This document shows, one piece after another, positions 46,836 to 57,275 of a stretch of DNA of 64,000 nt. A program made the translations under genes and the position numbers. The notes under the pieces are model-generated. The model made no database searches. It was not told the DNA's origin and worked only from the letters and a program-made list of their open reading frames with translations. Position 1 is the first letter of the stretch. Each line of letters starts with the position of its first letter. Source of the DNA: Metridium senile (Eukaryota > Cnidaria > Anthozoa > Actiniaria > Metridiidae); NCBI GenBank assembly GCA_949775045.1, contig OX459097.1:11936695-12000694 (forward strand), in the 5' to 3' direction.

Positions 46836-48955
46836 TTATATCATACATGTGATTGCCTGTGTTCTTGAGCCAAAGTTTTCGTTGGTCAGGTGACTGGAGA
46901 TATAGTCTCGTATGTTTTCTGGGCGCCATTTTGTAAATCGATGTAGATGAGGCATGATCGTCCGGGGTGGTGTAGTCTTGAGAAAGACTGATGGTGTTGA
47001 TGTCTGACGTTTCGACAACCTGAGAGGAAATCATGCATCTTCTGAGTAAGAAAACGAAAAGACAGCGGTGTTATTTTCAGATTCTTTATGTGTCTGGTTC
47101 GTCGGTAATGTTGTTGTTGATGCGTGGGTAGGTGTGGAAAGCTTGAAGTCGTTAATGAGTCTATTGTAGGAAGCCGGTAATGTTACGAAACGGTTAAGTG
47201 GCTTTTGTTCCAAGCCGGTGTACCAGCTTTCAAGTAGTCGGCGTTGGTGATAGTTGGTGCAATGTGTATTAAAGGCGACCAGGAGTCCCAGTTAATGGTG
47301 TGGCCAGTATGTTTGTGATGTTCCGCAATGCGATTGTTAGGGTCTTTGTTTTTCATGGCACGTTTATGATTAGTTAGTCTAGTGTTCAAATTTCTGCCGG
47401 TCTCATCGATGTAAGTATAGCGTTAAAGTCGGAACAAGCTATTTTGTAAATAGCTCCTTGTTTGTTAATGGGTTTGATCGTCTTTGTCCTTAACGTTAGT
47501 CAATAAACGTCTTTTAAGACGTTAAAATGTCATAGTAGGCTTGTGAGCAACTCGAATGTTGTAGGGTTGTAATATGCGTTGAATAGTCTCAGAAGTACCT
47601 CTGATGTACGTGGCAGTGGCTGTGGGTTTATTGTCGGTTCTGTCATGATCGATCAGTAAGTGAAGTGTTTTTGTGAATCAGTGTTTCGTTCGACGAAATC
47701 TACATTGTAATTATTCAGTTATCGAACACACTTTGCAAATATTCGTACTCGTCATGAAGTTTGTCAGGTGAATCATAAACTCGTTGTGCACGTCGAGTCA
47801 AAGTCTTAATAGTGGTAGCCTTGTGTGAGGTGGGATTGTAAGATGTCTGGTAGAGCAGTTGGTCGGCGTAGTTACTAAAAGTTGGAATCACCTGAAACCA
47901 CCTGAAAGCACCTGAAACCACCTACGAAACCACCTGAAACCACCTGAAACAATCTGAAACCACCTACGAAACCATCTGAAATAACCCATTATATATAGCT
48001 AATCATATTGTTTTATTTCAAAAAATGAATATAACTTTATATTTTCCGGATACGAAAATCAGTGGATAAGAAAAAATGGCAGGTATATATGATGACTTTT
48101 CTTTTATTTCATCTCATCTTCTCTTTCATTTTATTTTATTTCAACTCATCTTCTCTTTCATTTTATTTCATTTTATTTCATCTCAGAAAATGAAAGAGAA
48201 GATGAGATGAAATAAAAGAAAAAAATGAAAGAGAAGATGAGATAAAATAAAATAAAATAAAATGAAAGATGAGATGAAATAAAATATAATAAAATGAAAG
48301 ATAAGATGAGCTGAAATAAAATAAAAAAATAAAAGATAAGATGAGATGAAATAAATTAAAATAAAAGATAAGATGAGATGAAATAAAATAAAAAAATGAA
48401 AGAGAAGATGAGATGAAATAAAATGAAAAAATGAAAGATAAAATGAGCTGAAATAAAAGAAAATGAAAGAGAAGATGAGATGAAATAAAATAAAATAAAA
48501 GATAAGATGAAATAAAAAAAAATGAAAGAGAAGATGAGATGAAATAAAATGAAAAAATGAAAGATAAGATGAGCTGAAATAAAAGAAAATGAAAGATAAG
48601 ATGAGATGAAATAAAATAAAATAAAAGAAGATGAGATGAAATAAAATAAGAAAATGAAAGAGAAGATGAGATGAAATAAAAGAAAAGTCATCATAACCGC
48701 CATTGTTTCTTATCCGCTAATTTTTGTATCCGGAAATTTCTTTTTTGAAATAAAACAATATGATTAGCTATAATAAGGTTTCGTAGGTGGTTTCAGATGG
48801 TTTCAGGTGGTTTCGTAGGTTGTTTCGAAGGTGGTTTCAGGTGGTTTCAGGTGGTTTCAGGTGATTCCAACTTTTAGTAACAACGAGTCTGTCAGTGTGA
48901 GTAGGTTTACGGTATACAGTGGTATGTAAGCGATTGTCAGAGTGAGTTACCTAAC
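46836..48955 (-). pseudogene. Decayed Penelope-like retroelement (RT end plus GIY-YIG endonuclease)
   Basis: Minus-strand fragments appear in the order of Penelope-like proteins: TVYRKPTHTDR (48950-48885), then after an inserted palindrome SHKATTIKTLTRRAQRVYDS (about 47870-47780), then YIRGTSETIQRILQPYNI (about 47600). Next come a GIY-YIG-type segment GAIYKIACSDFNA and TYIDETGRNLNTRL (about 47460-47380), then NHKRAMKNKDPNNRIAEHHK and LNRFVTLPASYNRLINDF. In-frame stops and at least one frameshift (near 47420) show it is dead. The downstream part contains GTTGTCGAAACGTCAGAC (about 47003), similar to the hammerhead-like 3' core of such elements. Confidence 0.85.
47869..48885. mobile_element. 1-kb palindromic element inserted in the Penelope remnant
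   Basis: GTTACTAAAAGTTGGAATCA at the left and TGATTCCAACTTTTAGTAAC at the right. Next to each end are ACCTGAAACC repeats (right: GGTTTCAGGTGG). Further in, matching arms contain GCTAATCATATTGTTTTATT and GGATACG. The core (48100-48690) is an array of GATGAGATGAAATAAAAT words whose left flank (48100-48180) is its complement. It separates TVYRKPTHTDR from the next Penelope motif, so it came later. Confidence 0.88.
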
Positions 48956-49478
48956 AAATTTGAAACCATTTGAAACCCTCGTCGTCTCCCGTCCCTATAC
49001 ATTGATGAGTAGAAACCCGCGATCACCAATTTTATACTAGAACGTTTCATTAACAAATATTTTTGGCAATAGTATAAATCACCCCACCATCACACACACA
49101 AACACACAAACCTGTCATTCCCAGAAGAACTACTCGTGCAAAAATAGTAGACAGTAATATAGTTCGTCCACATGTGTCATTCCCTTGGATAAAACTGCAC
49201 GCTCACATAATATAGTTTGGACAGTAGTATAACCCCTCCACATCTGTCATTCCTAAATATAATAATGTTTGTTAAGAATAGTTTGTTTAAAAATACCAAG
49301 AAAGGCATTGAAAATGTCGTTTTCTAATAGACATAAAAATTGAAGACAGCTTTTTAAGTCAGTCACAGTTTGTCGAAAGCTATTTTTTTTATGATGCTTT
49401 TAGGATACATTTTAAGCTCAGATAAAGCAAACCTCGTTTTCTAATATACAAGGTTTTAAAATTAATTAAAGACAACCT

Positions 49479-52400
49479 TTAAGCCAGTCCCAGTTTTTTG
49501 ATGGCCAACTCTTTGGTCTGCCTACGACACAGTTTCCCTGTTCGGGTTAGAGGTAGACTATCCAAGAACAAATAGTAATGTGGTTTTCTCGTCAGACCCA
49601 TGGACGTCTCGACAAAATTCTCTTCGCTCCATTCTTCAAATACGGCCTGGTCACCTTTCTTCCCTGCCTTCAGTACTATGCACGCACATATCTTGTTGTA
49701 CAACCGCTGATCAGGAACACCACAGACGCATACTTTCGCCACATCCTGGTGTTTGTACAAGACTTGCTCGACTTCATTTGGTTGAATGGATTCGCAAGCA
49801 CACTTGATTAGATCGTCCATTCTACCGAATAGCTTGAGTTGGCCTTTTTTGTTTAATGAGCAGAAATCTCCGAGACGATGCCAGTTATTTGTTTGTGTCT
49901 TGGTGATGTTTTGGGAAGAAAGCAGTATGTCGTAGTTAGGAAATGCTACCCAGGGTGCCCTCACACACAGTTCACCTAAAAGAAAATTGAAAAATTAGTA
50001 ACCTTTTCGGGCCTAGTTGTTGTCCATCTTGTCCACAGGGGATTAGAGTATGATATGTGCCGCGCTGGATAGAGTTTCTGGACTTGAACAGGCTGTACAT
50101 TTAATTTACCCAGAATTGTCTAAAACAGGATATACAATAAAAAGATCGAAAGTTTTAAGTTTCAATTTAAAAGACGTTTCTTCGACAAATTAAAACGCCT
50201 CAATATGCGAAATGGACTTAAATTGGACTCATTATCCGGTATGGAGTTTTTACTAGATCGCGTGTCTGTAATATAGGGTCAGGTCTTTAGACCTCTTGCA
50301 GCTCATCCCTATTCAAATTTAGGTCGAGTCCCCCCGAACCCAGGGCATTGTGTCCTTGCAGGGGTAAAATTGTGATATGAATAGTGTCTACCATTACCGA
50401 GTTATGGTAAACAAGAAGCATATTAGCTGCTTCCTAATGGGGTCTTCAACATTTATATTCATCAGGGTTAGTACAATCCACACCTACCTTTTTCTCCTAT
50501 CGGTACTAGTAGCCCATCTTTATCAATGATCTTCATTTCATAACCATTGATTATATCCATTAGACCAACTTCTATTTCATCAACGTTATTTCTATTGACC
50601 ACCTGCCATGCCATGGAACTTGTTTCAGTCGATCCATATGATATCACTATATTCGCCTCTGCAGACATAAGGCTCAGCACTTTCTTAAGAAGTGGTATGC
50701 TCAGTGGCTGCCCTCCAGTGACCCAGGATTTCATCGTACTCAGGTCCACACCAGGAACGTCTTGTAGGACCATGTCGTTTAAGAAAAATGGCAGCACGAG
50801 AGAGTGTATGGTACATCGCTCTTCTGCTATGATTTCTAAGATAATCGAGGTGAAACCACCATTAAAGCCAACTTTAGGCGGGAAGAGAATCAAAGTACAA
50901 CCTCGTGAGATAACGGTGCCAATTCCCCAGCTTATGCCGGGTGTCCAGTCAAACGGACAGTCATTAAATAGCCTTGTATCTTGAGTCACATCAATAGCCA
51001 GTCCGTTTGTAAAGGTGTCATTTACGTAGGCATGGTTAGAGAATTCTATTGGCTTAGGAGAACCTGTACTACCTGATGTGAACATAATCATGAATGGGTC
51101 ATCCATCAAGACTTGTTTCTCGGCCTGTTCTAGCCGTGCTTGACTGTCAGGGTTCTTCTTGGCCAAATCAAACAAGTCGTTATACATGAATACACGCTTG
51201 TGTTGGATAAGATCAGCCTAGATATACATAAAAAACATTTAGGCTATAGTCCAGTCCATGCAAAACGGTTATATATAGAATGAGCTCATATTTGATAGAA
51301 GTTCACTTTAAAGTTGCCGAAATAGTATTTTTCTATACATATGTAAAAAGCAAGATAAATAGAGGATATTACATGGGCGCGCGGAGATACGAATTTTATC
51401 TTCGAGTGTTCAATTGATATCTCACCAGTTTCAAACTTCATCCAACAACATCCAACAAGTCACAAAAACACGCAACATGGCGTGCAAACGCTCGCAACAT
51501 GTTGGGGCCCAACAATGTTGCGTGTTGTTGGCCAACAATGTTGCGTGCGTTTGCACGGGCCTTTAAGCCCCGTTTAAACGGGCCCAACATGTTGGACCAA
51601 CATTGTTGGATAATGTTGCGATACGGTTTGTTGAACACGAGAATAAAATAAATGTTGGATGATGTTTCATTTTCAAACTGGCCAAACATGTTGGACCAAT
51701 AACGTTCGTTCAGCATGTTGTAATTGGGCCTGTTTAAACGGCGCTTTATGCTGCGAAATCGTGAGGTACGTCATTTGTGAAAAATACATTGAGCCTCCAA
51801 ACATTTCTTACAATAACGTTTATACTACAGTAAACACCCGCATAATTAATAAAACAAGTCATTTTGGGGTTCAGGCTGATGTGTTTCTTATATATCAGGT
51901 GCTTAGTGAGAAATCAGGCTGAATATGTTCTTAAGAGGTTCTTAAGATTCTGGAAATGAGGTACAGTGATCAGGATTACTGAGAGTTTTAATTAATACAG
52001 CCCGTACTTGATGCCATAGAGTTCAGTATGGCCCCCTCTGGAATTAAGCCAAAAACTCTTAACAAAATTTATCCCCTCTGCAAAATACTGTGTGTTTGTA
52101 ATGGTCCAGCATACATGCTTAGATCAGCCCAACTGTTTTCTCATTTTTGATACGTTATGTTTTTATTTTACATAAGAACATGTTTCATTTGTCAGGCGGA
52201 ATTGGTTCTTATATATATGGTGCTTTTTTGACCAAATTTCAGCCTGAAGGTTCTTAACCCACTTTTTCTTTTATGCGGGTGTTTACTGTACTTCAATGAG
52301 TCTTGAGGCTTTTCAGAGAGTGAGTGCAGGCTGGGTGGGTGGGTACGGTCCCATCCGACGAATCGCATCACTTGGATATTTGTAAACAACATATATTGCT

Positions 52401-52888
52401 TATGAATTACCTCGCATCCAATTAAAACCGCTCTTGCGCTTTGCAGTTCATTAAGCCTGGCCTGTATTTCTTGGAGCATCTGCTGACCAACAGGAATGCG
52501 GAAGTCAGACTTGGCTATGACGCAAGCAAGGTTTTTGATATCTTTGAGATCACGACGACAGTTTTCCTCATGACTTACTACAACAACAGCACCAATTCTG
52601 TTCAAGGCCAGGTGAATGTAGACAAATTCAGGACAGGAACCCACCATTAAAAGTACTCTATCTCCTCTCTTTAGGCCTAGCTCCAAAAAACCCGCGGCGA
52701 GGGACTGGGATCTAGTTTCATATTCTTGGAACGTGATGGGAACCCTGTGTTTTTCAACGTCACGGAAGACAAATGCTTCCTTATTTGGATGTGTTGCGGC
52801 ATAATCCCGCAGTAGTTGGAAAGGAGTTCTTCCTTCCAGCGGCTTTAAGAGCGGCTTGTGGATGTAACTCATTTTGATTTACGATGAT
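49479..52888 (-). CDS. Acyl-CoA synthetase (ACSF2-like, ANL superfamily) copy 2
   Basis: Coding exons: 52872-52411 (154 codons, after acceptor at 52889), 51217-50488, 49975-49479, giving about 562 aa in phase. These enzymes join a carboxylic acid to ATP as an acyl-AMP and then pass it to CoA. Motifs: FTSGSTGSPKP, GGQPL, YGSTE, WHRLGD (TGD-like), GRMDDLIK at the domain hinge, and Lys in LTRTGKLCRR. N-terminus MSYIHKPLLKPLEGRTPFQL has no clear mitochondrial signal. This is the best-preserved copy at the hinge (DD kept). Its pocket region differs from copies 1 and 3: DWTPGISWG and MKSWVTGG against DWVPGINFG and MKYWCTGG. The substrate cannot be told. All three share the unusual KCACESIQP where related enzymes have a Gly-rich loop. 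Confidence 0.9.
51430..51760. repeat. CAACATGTTGG-type repeats
   Basis: Words CCAACATGTTGG, CCAACAATGTTG and GTTTAAACGGG recur in both orientations. There are two adjoining foldback units (about 51430-51565 and 51568-51745), the second beginning CCCCGTTTAAACGGGCCCAA. Located in copy 2 intron 1. Confidence 0.8.
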
Positions 52889-52914
52889 CTGAAAACAAAA
52901 CAAGTAGCTGTAGC

Positions 52915-53037
52915 TCACACGACCACATCAGCTAAGCTGCTTGTAAATCTAAAAAGCTTATGTTATTAAGTTCAAGTCTTTGAATATGGTCTTTAAAGTT
53001 TTTCGATATGGTTCCTAGCGATCCTATTACTATTGGT
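52915..53037 (-). pseudogene. 3' fragment of a non-LTR retrotransposon
   Basis: Minus-strand translation gives VVPIVIGSLGTISKNFKDHI followed by LELNNISFLDLQAA. This resembles the C-terminal segment of LINE-type reverse transcriptase proteins common in invertebrates (VVP-V-GALGTV-K). It is directly followed on the plus strand by a pure ATT array, the place where a LINE fragment often meets a microsatellite. It is absent from the same intron of copy 3. Confidence 0.6.
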
Positions 53038-53180
<143 letters not shown>

Positions 53181-54237
53181 GATTTTATGCCAGCCATGTT
53201 TGTGGTCAAGTACAAAATAATGTTTTTGAATGACAAAGGCTTTCATGGCTGCCAAGAAATCCCTATATTGTAGGAACATGAAAAACAATTATGTCAATTG
53301 ATGATTTGCAGTTGGAAATAGTCATTATTGTTATTCCCATTTGGTTAAATAAAGTCCCCTGTCCCCCGCCCCCTGATAAAATAGTTATATTCATACTATA
53401 AACAGCCAATCACAGTGTTTCTATCTCCTCCCCTATCAAATGTTCTCATTTAGTTTTGTTTCTTTAATTTTATGCAGTATTTCAGTCTTTCTGGGATTGT
53501 TGTTTAAATTAGTTTTGAATCCTGTTTTGCGAATTTTTGCAAGGAGGAAACTGAAGTCGCTTGTCCAGTCGTTTTTTTACTGTTACAAATTTACTTAGCT
53601 TTCTGAAGAGAAACGATAAACTGTATTTCCCTACAGAAAAAGTCTTCTTTTCTTCATATTTAAGATGCTCGTTTTTGCGAATTGTTTTATTTGTCGCAGC
53701 ATGAAGTGAAACTGCAGTTGAGTGTGATGCGTGACACATTCGTCATATAACAATCACATTCTGTCCATTCTGTCTATTTGACACAAAAATATTGAAAAAG
53801 TCAAACAATTCATGTCTTATTGTGGTAAAAAAAAAAATCGAAGTGTCTTTTCTATGGTCTATACTCTTATCGAACATAGAAATGACACAAGAAAATGGTA
53901 AAAACTCAAGTGGAACCACGAGCGTCGATTTGTTAACTAACTGTTTCAGTCTAATCCGGCGTCCTCTACATACATCAATTGAAAAATGTATAAAAGACTA
54001 AAGGTCTGTTAGTTCAACCTAGTGTCGGTAGCGTGTCATATTTATTTAGTTTAAGACTTGCAGTCTGCAAGCAAGTAATGTAATCATAATGCACATAATG
54101 TAAGGAATGTACACATGAGTCAAACATTCTATAGGCTCAAATTTATATCAAAGGAAAATTTTACACGTTATCGATGTGATGAACCACGAGAATCATGAAA
54201 TGGTCTAAAGACAAATCGATAACAAAAGGAGACTTAC

Positions 54238-54350
54238 CCAAGTCAGTGATAGTACTGATATGATAATTGCACAATTGTGGCTGAACTGAACTACAAACTC
54301 AAAGTATACAAATCAGTGGTATATCAGGTTTGCTTGACCTGCATGACAAG
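54238..54350 (-). other. Non-coding 5'UTR exon of acyl-CoA synthetase copy 2
   Basis: Minus strand: GTACTATCACTGACTTGG then donor GTAAGTCTCC at 54237. It is homologous to 46055-46160, and the shared sequence extends upstream to CCTCCTACGGACACAGGAA (54368 and 46490). The transcription start is not visible. Its intron runs 54237-52889. Confidence 0.55.
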
Positions 54351-54479
54351 AAGGAGTCATCACGTTCCTCCTACGGACACAGGAAACTCAATTTTCGAGA
54401 ATCCAATCTCAAAGTAGTAGTATAGTCAAAACCGAAAAAAATGGATGTACATGTACTCACACACCATCTGCCATTCCCT

Positions 54480-55030
54480 AAAATAGAACTGGAAATAGTT
54501 TGAACCGAGTACGTCAGTATAATCCCTCCACGTCATTTTCTAATGTAGATGATCGTTCACAAATAGTGGACAGTAATATAACCCCCCCACATCTGTCATT
54601 CCCTAAATTAGTATTGCTCGTTCACAAATAGTTTGGACAGTATTGTAACCCCTCCACATCTGTTATTCACTATAGTAGAACTGCTCGCTCACAAATAGTT
54701 TGGACAGTATTGTAACCCCTCCACATCTGTTATTCACTGTAGTAGAACTGCTCGTTCACAAATAGTTTGGACAGTAGTATAATCCCTCCACATCCGTCAT
54801 TCCCTAAAGTAGAACTGCTCCTTCACAAATAGTTTGGACAGTACTTAGTATAGCCCCTCCACATCCGTCATTCCCTAAAATAGAACTGCTCGTTCACTTT
54901 GGACAGTAGTGTAACCCCTCCACATCCGTCATTCCCTAAAGTAGAAGTGCTCGTTCACATATAGTGGACAGAAGTATAACCCCTACACTTCAGTCATTCA
55001 ACTGCTCGTCCACAATGCAAATGGTTTGGA
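54480..55030. repeat. About 63-bp minisatellite downstream of copy 1
   Basis: The unit contains CCCCTCCACATCYGTCATTC, GTAGAACTGCTCGTTCAC and AAATAGTTTGGACAGTA, repeated about eight or nine times. The flanks of copies 2 and 3 have only two diverged units (about 49120-49250 and 35060-35200), so the array expanded at this position. Confidence 0.9.
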
Positions 55031-55036
55031 CCGTCA

Positions 55037-55178
55037 GGAGCCGGTTCTACGAAGCCTGGATAAAGCTATACACTGGATAAGAGTGATCCAGTGTATACAA
55101 TTTGTATAGCGAATTTTATCCGTTGGACAGGGATTTATCCGGCGAAAAACGGTATTCGGGCTTCGTACAACCGCTCCC
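55037..55178. repeat. MITE with GGAGCCGGTTCTACGAAG ends
   Basis: GGAGCCGGTTCTACGAAGCC at the left and CTTCGTACAACCGCTCCC at the right, with internal ATCCAGTGTATA. Same family as 23288-23425. It sits at the edge of the 63-bp minisatellite. Confidence 0.85.
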
Positions 55179-55857
55179 AGTAGTATATCCCATCCAATGC
55201 ATCTGTCATTCCCTAAAGAACTGCATGTTCGTTCACAAATAGGTTTGACAATAAAATATGATAAAAATCACAAGAAAACATTATTAACATGAAACTAAAT
55301 TCTTCAATTTATTTCATCATACATTTTTGCCAGTAATGGTAGATACAATTCCGGCACAAATTTGATTATCGTTTTCGCTTATGCAAAATAAACACATCTA
55401 TAGTGCTTCAAAACACTCACTCGTCAGAAAAAAAAAAAAAAAAAAAAATCAAAGATACAAAACAATGCATATAATCAAATTCTAATTCACTCGAATATAC
55501 AACCTAAGGCTTATAAAATAGACCATAATAAGTCCTTCAATATATCCTATAATATACTTGTTGGTACGTGATGTTAAGCCAATAATATTCTAAAACCAAT
55601 TGAGCTTGGAGCAAACTATAGAATTAAAAGTCTATATATATAAACCAATAACCCTACAATAATAGAAAACACTTTTAAACTTTGGTACCTTACGCTTAAA
55701 AAGACTAAAATTTACAATAAGCTGATCAATAAGCTTTTAAAGCCAGTCACAGTTTTTCGATAGCTAATTCTTTATGATGCATATTAGAAAACACTTTATG
55801 TTCCTATAAGCAAACCTCGTTTTTTAATATACAAGGTGTTAAAATTAAAAACAATCT

Positions 55858-57240
55858 TTAAGCCAGTCCCAGTTTTTTGATGGCCAACTCTTTGGTCTGC
55901 CTACGACACAATTTCCCTGTTCGGGTTAGAGGTAGACTATCAAAGAACAAATAGTAATGTGGCTTGATCGTCAAACCCATGGACGTCTCGAAGAAATTCT
56001 CTTCGCTCCATTCTTCAAATACGGCTTGGTCAACTTTCTTTCCTGCCTTCAGTACTATGCACGCACATATCTTGTTGTACAACCGCTGATCAGGAACACC
56101 ACAGACGCATACTTTGTCCACATCCTGGTGTTTGTACAAGACTTGCTCGACTTCTATTGGTTGAATGGATTCGCAAGCACACTTGATTAGGTGGTCCATT
56201 CTACCGAATAGCTTGAGTTGGCGATTTTTGGTGAATGAGCAGAGATCGCCGAGATGATTCCAGTTATTTGTTTGTGGCTTGGTCATGTTTTGGGAAGAAA
56301 GCAGTATGTCATAGTTAGGAAATGCTACCCAGGGTGCCCTCACACACAGTTCACCTAAAGAAAATTGATAAATAGATTACCTTCTGGGGCCTAGTTATTA
56401 TTGTTCATAGATCCCGAGGAGGTGGGGTGTTTAGTCTGCCTCTGGTCCTAAAGTCGCCTAAAACAGCCCCAAAACTAAAATGGCATTAAATTGCCCAAAA
56501 GCGCTCCTTCTTTTTCCCGTAATTTTGCTTAAAACATCTAAAGTCTCCTTAATGCAGTGTAATTAATTATTACAATACCCAGAATAGTTTTGAAGGGGAT
56601 GATTGAGTTTCAAAGTAGTTATCTAGTCAATTTTAGAAAACGTTTTCTTCTAAAATATGAACGGTAAAGTCTCCGGCCTATAGGTCGCTTAAAATCGAAA
56701 ATCGCCCAAAATTGACTTTTGTTGTGTCCCATTTCCTCACACTTTTTCCTTAAAATCCCATAAGTCGTCTTAAGGTTAAAAAATAAAAAAATATTTTCGC
56801 ATCGTGTTAAATAATATTTTGTGATTGTAAAAGGACGTCTAGCTCAGGGATCTTTCTTGATTTTAATCAGCTTTAGCGAACTATACAAAGATTGCACTAG
56901 TTGCCACTTAATACTGTGCTCTCTCAACTGAACTAAACAAAAACTGAGCTACAGTTATACCTAGCTAGTGGGCACAACGAGGTAGATGGTTTTACATAAC
57001 AAATCTTGATAATAGAGCTATCATCACAGGGAGCCCGGCTTTTGGTTGCTTTTACTTAAGATAAAAAATCGCGTAGCTTTTTTGGGATTCCTGTGGTTTT
57101 TAGGAAATAAGCGCTACATATGTGACCTTTGTAAACAGTTTACGTAATCTATGACATCCGACCTCAGTAATGGGAGAGTCGTTGGTGTTTTAATCAGATC
57201 GGTAGTAACGCACTCGCAAAGAGTACACTATATATTTTTT

Positions 57241-57275
<35 letters not shown>

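Noticed and set aside
46836..47034. Separate gene upstream of copy 3 encoding a His/Thr-rich protein
   Set aside because: It continues directly from Penelope endonuclease sequence and is best explained as the decayed end of that retroelement.
48356..48703. 115-codon Phe/Ser/Ile-rich frame
   Set aside because: Comes from the GATGAGATGAAATAAAAT repeat inside a palindromic element.
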